Shown: positions 25,941-37,115 of the stretch, in pieces
Numbering within the stretch: the first letter of the stretch is position 1
How the letters are laid out: every line of letters begins with the position of its first letter
Assembly (NCBI GenBank): GCA_009767595.1
Contig: VSDK01011265.1
Span: forward strand, 123,701-187,700
From: Symbiodinium kawagutii
Taxonomy: Eukaryota; Sar; Dinophyceae; Suessiales; Symbiodiniaceae
Length of the DNA stretch: 64,000 nt
Reading direction: 5' to 3'
Position numbers and translations under genes: made by a program
Notes under the pieces: generated by a model
Seen by the model: the letters and a program-made list of their open reading frames with translations, nothing else
Told to the model about the DNA's origin: nothing
Databases searched by the model: none

Positions 25941-26106
25941 AATCTGAGTAACTGTGAACAGGTTGAACTTGCAGTGCCACAACTGGGTCTCCAGGCTTCA
26001 CTCTGGGGTCGTTCTCGCCGATCATCTCGGGACCCTCAGTGGCCGCGATCTTCGGTCGCATCCCGTGGTCGCCGCGCATCAGCGCTTCACCCGGCGAAAG
26101 GTCCAC
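25906..26106 (-). CDS. Candidate minus-strand exon, unknown product
   Basis: A GC-rich island (about 25950-26220) stands out from AT-rich flanks. On the minus strand one frame reads through it with protein-like composition (…KIAATEGPEMIGEN… and …VKPGDPVVALQVQP…). The start here is GTG, so this is an internal exon or not a gene. There is no family match by eye. It lies 0.6 kb downstream, on the same strand, of the DUF697-like exon and could belong to the same transcript. Confidence 0.25.
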   Translation of the reverse strand: MDLSPGEALMRGDHGMRPKIAATEGPEMIGENDPRVKPGDPVVALQVQPVHSYSDSPTKQFIYLNI

Positions 26107-26734
26107 TTTTTGGCGAAGGCGAGACCCTCACTCTGCGAATTCCCGGTGCCAGGGCTACTGCGGTTCTGCTTTTGCTACTTTGCCGGGGCTCCAACACCCA
26201 GAACTTGTGAATCGGGTGTCAGCTTTGAGATGTCAGTACGCAACTATGTTTTTGAAGCATGAACCTTGCAACGATTATAAGTTATTGTATGGAATAGCTT
26301 TCACCACAAATTGGCAACACCTTGAACAAAATCCATCAACCTGTTTCAGAGGACATGTTGGCGCCACTCGGCATGTCTAAATGGAAGCGCGAATGCTTGC
26401 AAGTGAATTCCCCTCACTCCACAAGCTCACAAATCTCCCCTGCTGCTAGAGGACTTGGGGGCAGTGCCTCCGTAAAAAAAACGTTGGAGGTTCAACCACT
26501 ACAACTGTCATAGCAGGGAATGAACTACTCCAAAATGTGCCAGTTTCAAGCTGTTTCCTGTGATGAACAATCGAGCAAAGCGACTGGAACGAGCAATGTC
26601 TGCAAATGTCCATGGCGGGCTATCCGGAACCATTGCAGCAGGGGAAACACTGACATAAATCATCATACGTTCCACACATCATCATTCAACCACCAGAATT
26701 TGGTGCAACTGACATTGCATGACGGTTCTTGGCA

Positions 26735-27316
26735 TCACAAAAAGTGCCGCAGGAGGAAGTCTCTCTGCTCCTTCAGCTCCATCACCTTGGTACTGCTGGG
26801 AAGCCATCCCAAGCCACAGTCCCTACCCCTGGCTGTTGCATGGTTAGTTCCCATGGGTTCCCACTGGTTCCCACTGGTTCCCACTGGTCCCCCTTGGTTC
26901 TTGCATTGGTTCTTCCATTCCCATCCCACCTCACATGCATCCTCAAAGGTCAGCTTTTCTCCCGTGGAAGCTGTTCTTCTGAAGATCTCCTGCTGCAGGA
27001 GGCCGATGGCACCAGTGAATAGCGAGGCCATGATGGCATTGACGAAGCCACCCACAGCACTCCAACGCGTCAACTTCACGAGCGATCCAAGCAATATGCA
27101 GCCAATGCCTATGGCACTCATGCCAGGAAAGCTGCCAAGAAGTTTCCATGCGAATGATGGCAGAACCTGAATGTGATAAGCACGTGCAAGATCCAGCGAC
27201 ATCGTTCTGAGAATGCCAAGCAGAAGGAGAAACTCCATGAAGGGCACCGGTGTGGCTCCAGCGGCAGCTGCCAATGCGCCAAAGATTCGAACGAAAAGAG
27301 CTGCTCGGGCATCCAT
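26735..27316 (-). CDS. DUF697-like membrane-domain exon
   Basis: A 193-codon frame. Residues 10-110 form four hydrophobic helices with features of the DUF697 (YcjF-type) C-terminal domain found on some GTPases: a PVPFME turn near 23-28, LRTMSLDLARAY near 36-47, a GSFPGMSAIGIG segment near 61-72, and VGGFVNAIMASLFTGAIG at 88-105. Upstream of the Met the frame stays open for 14 codons to a TAG that forms part of an AG|GAAGC acceptor (about 27358), so this is probably an internal or terminal exon. Residues ~130-170 come from a tandem GGTTCCCACT repeat and may be intronic; the last 19 residues look like a normal helix. Product: probable membrane-associated protein, possibly the C-terminus of a GTPase whose G domain is not visible here. 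Confidence 0.5.
   Translation of the reverse strand: MDARAALFVRIFGALAAAAGATPVPFMEFLLLLGILRTMSLDLARAYHIQVLPSFAWKLLGSFPGMSAIGIGCILLGSLVKLTRWSAVGGFVNAIMASLFTGAIGLLQQEIFRRTASTGEKLTFEDACEVGWEWKNQCKNQGGPVGTSGNQWEPMGTNHATARGRDCGLGWLPSSTKVMELKEQRDFLLRHFL
26850..26891 (+). repeat. Short tandem repeat GGTTCCCACT
   Basis: GGTTCCCACT repeats about three and a half times in tandem, then degrades to GGTCCCCCTTGGTTC. It lies inside the DUF697-like frame and encodes low-complexity Gly/Asn/Trp sequence there, which suggests an unspliced intron. Confidence 0.75.
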
Positions 27317-27423
27317 GGCATCCAGGGCAGCATCTGGGGCATCATGCGATGCTTCCTACGGCTTGGCTGAGAGCGAAGGGCTAAACATTTTCCTAGAGCA
27401 AACAAAATCCAACAAACCAACAA

Positions 27424-27460
27424 ACAGACAGACAGATAGATAGACAGACAGACAAACAAT
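27424..27460 (+). repeat. GACA/GATA microsatellite
   Basis: AACAGACAGACAGATAGATA followed by more GACA units. Tetranucleotide simple repeat between the two exon candidates. Confidence 0.85.
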
Positions 27461-27486
27461 CCATTCTTCTTTTGTTCACTTGTTGA

Positions 27487-27675
27487 TCAGTTGATGCCTC
27501 CTAATATTGGAATCAAAAAATGATGCAATGAGTTTTTTCCAGCCGAGTCCTGGGTCTGAACATCGACCTTCGCAGCTACGGTGTCTTTGCCTGGCCCAGG
27601 CGCACCGATCAACACACGGCCCGGACCTGGGTGGTCAACGCCAAATATGACCTTTTTCCAACGGGAGCTGTCCAT
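27487..27675 (-). CDS. Candidate upstream exon, P-loop-like motif
   Basis: A GC-rich island on the minus strand reads …VLIGAPGPGKDTVAAKV…. GAPGPGKDT resembles a Walker A loop (G-x4-GK-[ST]) but has Asp where Ser/Thr is usual, with Thr next. VQTQDSAG follows only ~10 residues later, too close to be a proper G3 motif. The frame becomes AT-rich and unconvincing after DSAG, so a donor may lie there (about 27535). It could precede the DUF697-like exon in one gene, with the GACA/GATA repeat in the intron. Weak. Confidence 0.25.
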   Translation of the reverse strand: MDSSRWKKVIFGVDHPGPGRVLIGAPGPGKDTVAAKVDVQTQDSAGKNSLHHFLIPILGGIN

Positions 27676-28136
27676 GAGTGCACCCTATAGCTGGTTGGTT
27701 TCCCTATGACTAGTGATCATTATGCATATTATGCTTGGGGGTTACCACCGTGGCCATGGACATACGCACGGGATTCCATGTGGGATTCCACGCCCAACAA
27801 ACTTACATCAGCTAACCACATCTATCAAACATTGATGGTCAGGAAGTCTCACCAATCATTCATTGTTTAACATATTTACATGTTGAATCATCTTTTACAC
27901 TAATTCATGGTTACTAGAACCATTGATAATCATCTTCGATAACTATTGAATAGGCAACATCTTTTAAGATTATTGCAGTCATTGATATCACATCAGATGA
28001 ACCGCCATTGATTCAACAACCATTGATAATTCGACCACTGTATAGTGGCGCATGGTTACTAAAACCATTTATAGTTTTCTTTAATAGTTGATGGATACCA
28101 ATGATAACTATTGATCATCTTTAATTAATGGTTATG

Positions 28137-28252
28137 TGGCTGTGGGTCAAGACCCGTACTCCTGGTTCCCCCATCATTAATCATTGTTTTCACTATGAAA
28201 TTGCCGGTGATTATCCCCCATTACTTGGCTGATTAATATTGACCCATAGCCA
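28137..28252. mobile_element. MITE/introner-like element, copy 1
   Basis: 116 bases with 14-bp terminal inverted repeats: TGGCTGTGGGTCAA at the left and TTGACCCATAGCCA at the right (13 of 14 pair). No coding capacity. TTATG flanks it on both sides, with one extra T on the right. Copy 2 at 28369 has the same ends and about 85% similar interior by eye. Confidence 0.65.
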
Positions 28253-28368
28253 TTTATGTTGGTATCCAATATTGATAACTACATCAACATAACCATTGGA
28301 TACCATTGGTGGATATCAACATACCAATGAGTTCAATGATATCCACCAAGAATTCTCATTGAAAGATG

Positions 28369-28485
28369 TGGCAGTGGGTGAAAACCCTGTACCCCTGGTT
28401 CCCCTATCATTAACCATTGTTTTCCCTATGAAATGGTTGGTGGAAATCCCCCATTAGTTGGCTGATTAATATTGACCCATAGCCA
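28369..28485. mobile_element. MITE/introner-like element, copy 2
   Basis: 117 bases, ends TGGCAGTGGGTGAA and TTGACCCATAGCCA, flanked exactly by the 4-bp direct repeat GATG (28365-28368 and 28486-28489), as expected from a target-site duplication. The interior shares CCCCATTAGTTGGCTGATTA (one change in copy 1) and CCTATGAAAT-type words with copy 1. Confidence 0.7.
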
Positions 28486-30051
28486 GATGTTGCCGCCAAG
28501 ACACTGTGCTCATTTCCAAGCTCCATCCGTGCTTCGTCGCAGGTGGCGCCCGGGCGCCACGGGGCGTCGGATCCAGGGCTGAGACTGCCACGGTGCCATG
28601 TGCAGCTCCAACTGTTTAATGATGGGTAACCAATGATTAATCATGACTGGTAAGGGTAATAATAAGGCTAGCAGGATAATAACCAACAATAAGCAACCTG
28701 TTGGTTTCTGATTAGTATCTACCTGTTGGTTTCATGCCTATTTTCATTACTTTAGGGGGGGTTACACTAATCAGAAACCAACATTAATCATGACTGGTAA
28801 GGCTAGTAGTACCGCATAATAACCAACAATTAGCAATGGAAAGAAATTCATGTGAATTCCCAGCGAAACACCTGCTACACATGTACCTTTCCTCAGTGAA
28901 GCAAAAAAAACACAGATCTGCCAAGGTCGAAGATCAAATCGTGACCAGGTGCTGAACATCTGTGCATGTGACTCCATTGGCACTGCATGTTTTTGATTCG
29001 TGTTTCAGTGCTAGGATGCTGGCTGCGTCCTCAGCATCTATGCCCGCCATTGCTCTGGCGAAGGAAATTTGACTCAGTGCCCACCTGAACATCTGTCCAT
29101 TTTGCAGGGATTGGTTGTACATGTGTCTTCAGCGTTTCAATCTACACAATCTACAGCACTTGTGTATGTTGACATGTGCTTATGTCAAGGCTTCGTGATG
29201 TTTTTTGCAGTTTTGTGCAACATTCGCCTGTGACCACAACAGCTGCAAAAACAACTCGACCACTCTCGAATCAAACAGCAGCCACTCAATTACTGGAGCA
29301 TGAAAGAGCTACCAATAATCATCCGCCTCAAAAAAGCTTCCCCCTTCATTCTGACTTTATCCCAAGTGTTTGTTTCAAGAATCAAGCTCCACAAGCGCGT
29401 CGCCATTTTCTTGCCATACGAATTCCTAGAATCAGGGACCAGCTTGCGAGCTTCCGGGTGCAGCTTAGAGACTCAAACCGTGAAATTCAGCAACTGATGC
29501 AGCACCCGGCAGCAGCGCAGCGGTGCATCTGCTTCGAGAAAAAACATACAACTCCCGGAGTTTTTGTTTTCGACGGTGTGGCAGCAACAAATTTCATTAC
29601 CAATAAACTATTCGAAAAAAAGACTCTAACAAATTGTTTTCGAAGAGTCTAGCAAAATGTAGTTCGGTCTGGAAAGCTACAGCTACGTATGTTTTTTTCA
29701 GCTTCAGGGAAAAACTCAATCGGGAGTATTTAGCCACACTGTCCCGGTCAGTTCCGTTTTCGACAATCTTCATCTTCTATGTGATTGGACTGTTGCTTGT
29801 ACGATCTCTGTTCAAGACACTCCCATCCTCACATTGCTTCTTGTCAAAATGTCTGGCTGGATCCTTTGCCACTTTGCTGAAGCAAATGCGGAGCATGAAC
29901 ATCCCATAGAACATATCATTTCGTATCCTCAATTGGAAGAAAACTGTCAAAAAAAGCTTTCTAAGTCATCGGATCATTTGACTTCGCCAAAGAAGCGTAA
30001 GCTACATCTGGCCCCAAATCTAAGTGATGGCTTCACCAAAATGTCTCTACA

Positions 30052-30106
30052 TGGCTGCGGGTCAAAACCCGCAGATTTAGAAAGCATGTAAATTGACTTA
30101 ACCTAC
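30052..30106. mobile_element. Short relative of the 117-bp TIR element
   Basis: Begins TGGCTGCGGGTCAA, the same terminal sequence as the elements at 28137 and 28369, and includes the palindrome GCGGGTCAAAACCCGC. A degenerate right end (TTGACTTAACCTA) is near 30094-30106. Probably a deletion derivative. Confidence 0.35.
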
Positions 30107-33100
30107 AGATCTAGAAAAATTTCACATGAACTCTTCACTGCTCGGGTGGTGCAAAAAACTCGACGCAAAGCGCGCCCTGGGCGGGCTCTGGTGCCCGGGC
30201 AAAGGCGCATCTCCCACGAGCAGAGATGGCGCTGGGCAACGCATGACACATAGCAGGGTAAGCTTAAGGGTTGTAATGCGTAAGGTTTTAGGGTGGTTAA
30301 TGATGGTTGATGATGGTTGACAACCCATAATGGCTACTATGTTTAACTAGTGATGGTGGTCAATATTGTCAAGAGTCAATAGTTCATAGTGGCTCCTAAA
30401 GCAACACATGGTGGTTGATGATGATTAACAGCAGTGGTTCTGAGGCAACAGCCAATTATAAACATACTTGGCCGTTGGGTCTTGTGGTTATCATTAGCTG
30501 TTGACTGGTTCATAACGGGTTGCACAGTTGGCTGGTGGCGAATAATATGTTTCAATGGTTGATAGTGGTCCAATGGGTTCAATGGGTTCAATGATTTCAA
30601 TGGATCCAATGATTATCTATCGTTCAATCGACTAATGGGCGTTCATAATGATTAATGGTTCAACATGGTTCTTTCGTTGTGAACACTCGTTGCTGATAGA
30701 GGTTTATGGCTTCAGCGGTCATGTCAGTCATGATTGAGCCTAGGGGGAAGGGTCACCGTTGTAATCCACCTGTCGGCCTGAAAAAGCTCAACAGACCTTG
30801 TCATTGTTGGTAGTCGTCCGTGGTACGTGGAGGTACCAATGGAGCTCTTTGATCAGTGGCGAATTCATCCATGGTCTAGGTTCAGTTGGTGTTCATATGT
30901 GTGTTCATGGTGGCAAATGAGGGTTTGTCATTTTATGAGTGATTAGTCAAGCAACTAGTATGATCTACTATGGCTATGATGATTAGTCAAGTAACTACTG
31001 AAGCGTGTCAGAGGCACCGCTATCTCTGCTCATGGGTAAGCTGTGCCCCCAGCTGTGTGGGGTCCGACCGCGCAAGCAAAGTTCACATGTCCGCCTGTTG
31101 GATGATCTTTCAGACTTTTACCCTTCGAAGATTTTCGTGACTTGGAAGATCAGGATCTTGCAGAGTTTTATCATTCTAAATTCATCTAAATGTTCATATT
31201 TATCTTGTTGAATGAGAATTCTGCCCTTGATGGGCCACATTTCCGGCTGGTCGGATGAATCGGGTCTGCTAAGGATCAACGCCGCACGCAGCGGCGGTTT
31301 CCGAATTTTACACATTTCACCTGCAGCGGTTTCCACGTTTTTCACGCTTCACCTGGCATTCCAAGGAGTCGGGACACCTAGTGGGGCGCCTTGGGTACTT
31401 CCTGCATCAAAGAATTCACCAAACATATCCTGGCTGGACTCGGTACTACCAACGACAAAAGCAGCATTCCTGAGCATCATAAAGCATCAACTGTCATCAT
31501 TCAATAGCTTGAACTCCTACGCATCATGAAGCATCATCCGTCATCATTTGAAACGTCATCACCATCCGAATCATCATCATGAATCTTTCACGGTCCTTGA
31601 CTGAGCCCGGTATTTCACTAAGCTTTAACCACCATGAAATCGACAGAAACAGATACACACCATCATCAACCATCTTAATTGATCTCATCATGACTTATCT
31701 TTATTATCCATTGAATGACATTGACAGCCATGGACAACCACCATGAACAATTAGTTACCATGACTTCATCATCAATTAACCATCAATGAATCATCAGCCA
31801 TTATTGTCAGCCATTGTTCTCAGCCACTACTATCACCCACTTATTGACCATCAGATAAGTGTTAGCCATTAGTCAACGATCACCAGCAATCATTATCAGC
31901 CACCTACTTACCATTAGCTAAGCAGCAGTCATTGCTGTAGAGCCCAGTGTTCTTCCGAGCTCATCCCCACCCCCAATGGACGGAACGGACCGCCTCAAAT
32001 GCGGTGGATCCGGCGCCTCAGATGCGCACAGCATCTGGTGGGCTGATGGGTTGGTGACTGTGGTTGATATTGGCTGATGGTTACTATAATGAAGAATGGT
32101 GAATTACTATCATGAAATCTGGTTCATTACTATAATTATGCCTAATCACTATTTACTGAAGAATGGTTGATTACTAAGTATATGGTTACTAATCACTGAT
32201 GGGTTTAGCATCAGCTAATTCACCATCATTGGCTGATCATTAACTACTATAATGAATAATGGTTACAGTAATTGCTATAATAAGGATGGTTAATTCGAAT
32301 GTGCTAGTGGTTGATATTAGCTGATACGAGTCGATTCTAGCCGATGGTCAATGATGGCTACTGATAGTCAAATCAAGCATTTGTCAAAAATGGCACGGCT
32401 GCTCAGCTGATGTTAGCTGGCATCGAGCAAACCTGTTACTGCGCGTCGGAAGTGGAGCTGTGCTGGAAGAATCTTGGGTCCCGGCTGGCTCGGCACTGCC
32501 TCAACAGGATGTCAAGTGTCCGACACCGATGGAAGATCCATAGCTATCCGCTGATGCAAAATGATGCAAGTAGCTCCCATGGCTTGCTAAACATGACAAT
32601 TACAACGATTACATAACCATTCATAACCAGCATTAACCACCATAGGACCATGTAACCATCAACCACTACAGTGGATGGCACCACGGATGGCACCACCACT
32701 GTCACCACAGCTGGTGCTCCGCTCCTCTGTGATGCTCCGCACATCCGCTGAGAAGTCCGTGCACACCTCGGGGCCCAGTCACAACGGACCAACCGCCGGT
32801 GAAGTTCCAAGAGGAGATCCCACTGATGACTTGGATTCGCTGTTGGAAATGGCTTGACCATCAAGGTCCAGGAGTCCATGACCAACAAATGCGTCATGAT
32901 GGTTGACAATCACTACTTGCAATGGTGAAGCAGTTTTGAATCATTTGTGAATCATGGTACTTCATTGGATTACTCATGACCATGCTTAGTGAAAGTTAGA
33001 CTACCTGGTCTTAACACTGAGATCAATGACTTTCAGGAACCTGTCTACTGAGACCGTTTGTTGTCGGGAAACAAACGACAATCTTGGGACAAGAATCATG

Positions 33101-33325
33101 GGCAAAACTCCACATATGGTGGTTTCTTCAAGTCGGGAACCCCCAAGTTATGGTTGGGTTATTATTACAAATGATTTTTTTTGTTCATGCGTTCTGACAT
33201 GTGAAACTACTCAAATCCTCATGTCCGTGGGCGCCAGCAAACTCTACTTTGGCTGGATCATTCCCGTCACGCACACCCACCTTCATGACTCCTGTCTGAG
33301 AACCTTAGTCGTCGAACGTCTTCTC

Positions 33326-35161
33326 TCAGCTGCATTGCTTGCTCTGCATCAGCAAATCAAGCACCTTCTGCTTGTTCACCGCTACTGCGTCCGTTCTCCC
33401 GGCCTTGCTGGCAGTTAGCATGGCGTCTATGTAGAGATGTGCTCTGCAGAGGTCCCTATCATCCAACATCACATCCATCATGTAAATGATCTGTTTTACA
33501 CCAGAGAACTGCAACTCCTTGTCTGTCCAGCTTGCCACACTCTCCAAGAGCTCCGCCGCAAAGTAGGGGGTGAGATGATGGAAGACTGACCGGCAGTTGT
33601 CAAGGGCGTCTAAGGCGTGTTTGTAAGCGTGAAGCTCCCAGTCTTTTGAACAAAGCACAGGCAAAAGGCAATTGGTCATCAGGAGTCTTATCTGTCGGAC
33701 GCCAGATGCCATCAAATTCCAGAATAAGTTGCTTGGTACTTCTCCAACTGTCGAGACATAGTGCTGCATGATGACCTCCACGGAATCAAGGATCATCTCA
33801 GGACAAAGTGTATGCCATGTGTAGAGGCCATGGAACCAAATGCGATACCCTTGAAAACCTTCGGACGCATCACGTTTCATTTCCGTGGCACGTTCAACTT
33901 CACCCATCACGATGAAGGAGCAATATTTCAACCATAGACTGACAGGATGTTTCCACGCAGGGTCTTTCGAATGGGTGGGGTAGTTTGTCGGCAATGCATG
34001 AAGGTCCATCAGCTCGACCAGATGGGCCACCCACGCAATCGAATCTGAGAAAAAATGTGACACAGCACGCGTCTGCATCTTCATCACTTCATTTACCGGA
34101 AGGAACGCGAGCAACCGAGGCCACAGCTCTTGTGGCAGATTCCATCCATCCTCCTGGACCACCTGGACCTGGTCCTGATGCTCGATCTGCGGCACCTCCA
34201 TCATCTCGTCTGCAACTTCTTCGCTGAGGAAGTCCGTCTGTAAAGAAGTACGATCAGGGCCCTCTTCAGGACTGCTTGCATTGCTTGCATCGCTTGCATC
34301 CTGTTCCTCAAGGTCATCCTCCATATCTGGCAGTCTTGTTGAAGCATCTGACATGCGGTGCCTTTCAATCTGTTTGCCAACAGTTGGGCTCTTTGTCCCA
34401 GTTGGTGTCCCAGGGAGCGTACGTTCCAAGTCCTGCTTGCACAACTCAAGGAGAGTTGTAAAAATGTCTACCTCGGCCTCATCCTCCGAATCTGCGATGT
34501 CAAACACTTCTGGCGTTGCAGCCTGTCTCTTTGTCCCAGATGGTGTCCCAGCGCGCGTAGGTTCCACAGAATTTCCACCCAAAGAGCGCCTCCAGGTGTT
34601 GTCCTTGTCCCAATGACACAGTGTTTTTAGACCGCCATCTTTTTGAGCGAGCTCGTTTTCCAGGTACCCTCTCAAATGCCGCTCCTCGTCAAGTTCTATC
34701 TTCGAATCTTCAACTTCCTGGAGCACATCTTCAGTCGCAGCCTCACTCCACCAGAGCTGTTCCTCCAGGACACTAATCCGCATCAAACTTCCTCGAGCCA
34801 ACCTCTGCCATTCGACCTTCTCAATCTTCATATCTTCGAGCTTATTTTGGAGGTAGCCTCTCGCATGGCGCTCCTCCTCAAGCTCGACCTCCACGTCGGC
34901 CAACATCTTTTTCAACTGCAGAACCTGTTCTGCAAGTACTGTGGTTTCCTCCAGCCGGGCTTGAAGCGCGGCTCTTAGAGACGACTCCAACGACGACGTT
35001 TCAGAACAAGTCGTCGAAGCACCTGTTGTTCGATCATGTGAAGATCCATAATGTGTGGGTTGAAACTCCGGTGCCCATGGGTTTGGCCATACAGGGCTGT
35101 ACTGACAGTACAGCTCTGGCTGATGCAGGCACCAATGGTACATGCCAAACGAATTCGTCAT
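33326..35161 (-). CDS. Coiled-coil protein with F-box-like motif
   Basis: A 611-codon intact frame; an in-frame TAA lies seven codons upstream of the ATG, so this start is well bounded. Residues ~57-176 are predicted coiled coil rich in Glu/Leu/Arg with an internal duplication: ELEEERHARGYLQNKL (93-108) and ELDEERHLRGYLENEL (156-171). Residues ~200-340 are acidic and Ser/Pro-rich, with a second duplicated motif, TPSGTK (206-211) and TPTGTK (252-257). Residues ~341-381 fit an F-box: LPQELWPRLLAFLP, then VSHFFSDSIAWVAHL. F-boxes bind Skp1 in SCF ubiquitin ligases. The C-terminal ~230 residues are helical and unrecognised. It is a single long exon where neighbours are short exons, hinting at retroposition or a large terminal exon. 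The F-box call is by eye; coding is near certain. Confidence 0.8.
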   Translation of the reverse strand: MTNSFGMYHWCLHQPELYCQYSPVWPNPWAPEFQPTHYGSSHDRTTGASTTCSETSSLESSLRAALQARLEETTVLAEQVLQLKKMLADVEVELEEERHARGYLQNKLEDMKIEKVEWQRLARGSLMRISVLEEQLWWSEAATEDVLQEVEDSKIELDEERHLRGYLENELAQKDGGLKTLCHWDKDNTWRRSLGGNSVEPTRAGTPSGTKRQAATPEVFDIADSEDEAEVDIFTTLLELCKQDLERTLPGTPTGTKSPTVGKQIERHRMSDASTRLPDMEDDLEEQDASDASNASSPEEGPDRTSLQTDFLSEEVADEMMEVPQIEHQDQVQVVQEDGWNLPQELWPRLLAFLPVNEVMKMQTRAVSHFFSDSIAWVAHLVELMDLHALPTNYPTHSKDPAWKHPVSLWLKYCSFIVMGEVERATEMKRDASEGFQGYRIWFHGLYTWHTLCPEMILDSVEVIMQHYVSTVGEVPSNLFWNLMASGVRQIRLLMTNCLLPVLCSKDWELHAYKHALDALDNCRSVFHHLTPYFAAELLESVASWTDKELQFSGVKQIIYMMDVMLDDRDLCRAHLYIDAMLTASKAGRTDAVAVNKQKVLDLLMQSKQCS

Positions 35162-35592
35162 GGCTGCGCATGTGGCAGTTTAGTCGTGAAAGGTGGTTAT
35201 TCCTACAAATGATTGATTAAGATTCATCAAGGATGATTTGGGGGGATCCTATTTTGAGAAACACCCATGGTGGCACCGCTGCATTGTGCGCTGAGGGTGA
35301 GGTATGCATCCTATCCTGAGGAGTGATTCAGAATTGTCTCGCCGCAGAGCCAAGCAAGCAAAGCCGCGCGCAAACCACGAAGCGATTTGTCGGTGAACGA
35401 TCCTTCATGGTTTGACGACAGCCTTCATGTCATGTGCTGCCATAGTACATCCAAAGCAAAATATTCTAAGAATCATTCCCATGCCCTGGCTTCCACTTCG
35501 AAGTCAGAACATTTTCGGAGTTGTATCTTCATCATGCTTGGTCGTATTAAGTTATATATGTTGTAAATTGTTGTAATATGTTGTATCCTCAC

Positions 35593-35640
35593 CAACCGAA
35601 CCAACCAACCAACCCAACCAACCCACCCAACCCATCCACC
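35593..35640 (+). repeat. CCAA/CCCAA microsatellite
   Basis: Imperfect array of CCAACCAACC and CCCAACC units. Confidence 0.8.
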
Positions 35641-35820
35641 ATCTTCAAGGCCATGGCTGCATCCAAACTCGCCAATCGCTTGGTGAGGTCGCAGGGCTCC
35701 ACTTGAAGCTCCTCAACAGGAGCTCCACACCGCCCCTGATCCCCTTGGATCTCCATCTGGGTGGCATCCTGGGGCTTCCAAGTTCGCCACCACTGCTTCT
35801 GGGGGAGAACTCTTGGTGCT

Positions 35821-35890
35821 TTCCAGCTACGTCTTCAGCTACTTCCAGCTACTTCCAGCTACTTTGAACTACTTCCAGCTACTTCCAACT
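35821..35890 (+). repeat. 12-bp minisatellite CTTCCAGCTACT
   Basis: About five units of AGCTACTTCCAGCTACTTCC-type sequence with changes (GTCTTC, TTTGA, CCAACT). Confidence 0.85.
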
Positions 35891-37115
35891 GTGCAGCTCT
35901 GCGATTTGTCGGTTGAAATGAAGAGCGGCTCTCTGTCCGTGCCAGCCTCTGTCCAAATTGCCTGCAAGGAACAACGTTTTTGAAACCCGGACTCTGAATT
36001 AAAAGCTGCTAAACTTTGCACTTTGCAATTCGGGAGCGTCCTTGAGACCCTTGAGACTTCACACATGGAAGGGCATGGTTGCAGGATGTTGCATGAGCCC
36101 CATGCCTCTTGCACTGCTTCTGGGGGTAACCTCAGACTGTGGCCCATCTTCTGCATGCAAACTCTCTCACTTCACAAGCTCAGCTTTCACCTGGTAGAAA
36201 TTCAGATTGACTGAAGGACCCGCATCCCTTCACCTTCAGTTGCTGACGGATGGAGCTGTGGGGAAGGACCAAAGTAGTAGGACTCCGGGGTCGCCAAGCC
36301 TCTACATGTGACAAATGCCGATGCCCTGTGTGAAACACAGCTGTGACACAACACACAGAGAAAACGAAACCTTGTCCGTACCACATCCTTGGCGCAAACA
36401 GCAAACATTTGAAATTTGCTCCGCTTCTGGTGTCTTCTATGTGCAGTCTACTTTTGCTTTGCACCCATTTTCACATGTTTCGCGTCCGGTTTCTTTCCAC
36501 TCCGCCCCTAAGTTAGCAACCACGGCATTGCCAAATCGTGCCTTAGCGGAAACACGGCAAGCACACTTGTTCTTCATCTGCCATAGCTCCCTGCAATTCT
36601 TTACATTCTCTTGCAGAGAACTTCCCCAAAGTTCTGACGACAGCAATCAGCAAGCGAAAGAAACTGTTCGCTGTTTTCGTTGTTCAGGGTTCGGTTGATC
36701 GTGGAGGGATCCCATGGTGTAGCACATGGGATCACTTTGACTCTCTGCGTTCTTAGCTCAGTGCGGAGGAGTCTGTGGAGCATAAGGAAAAGCTCCCGCT
36801 TGTGCCTGGCGACCCCCCTTCAAACGCTCCAAAGGACGGCTGTCATTTCAAAAGGCAGGTGCAAAAAGGTACAAAAACACAGGAGACTTGCTGCAACTGC
36901 AAATTCTGGAGGCTGACATCTGACTTCTCACTCCTTCCCCATCCTTGAAAGAAAGACTGCCGCTTTCCCTAACATGTCAGATGGATGGCAGTGCATCATT
37001 TGGAACAGTCCTTTATTCCTCTTCCCAAAACATGCCGCAAACACATCCAGCAGCGGATTGCCTGGGCTACGTTTCAGTGGACAGGTCTCATGAATGAGCC
37101 AACAAAGCACCAACG

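Larger units (their letters stand above)
27700..33320. other. ATG/CAT-rich degenerate sequence with small GC islands
   Basis: Most of this 5.6 kb is degenerate GATGGTT/AACCATC and ATCATTA words on both strands. Small GC-rich islands interrupt it at about 28500-28615, 30160-30245, 31020-31080, 31950-32045, 32430-32510 and 32680-32860. Each could be a short exon of an intron-rich gene, but none has a frame I can assign with confidence. MITE-like elements are listed separately. Confidence 0.5.
35220..36980. other. Intergenic sequence, no gene seen
   Basis: Upstream of the F-box-like gene. Contains a CCAACC-type repeat (35593-35640) and a CTTCCAGCTACT array. Frames on both strands are short. No promoter motif I can support. 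Confidence 0.5.

Noticed and set aside
27118-27459. 113-codon minus frame beginning MFVCLSIYLSV
   Set aside because: Start derives from the GACA/GATA microsatellite, and it overlaps the better DUF697-like frame.
30052-30067. GCGGGTCAAAACCCGC as a tRNA T-arm
   Set aside because: No acceptor or anticodon arm around it; it belongs to the TIR of the small element family.
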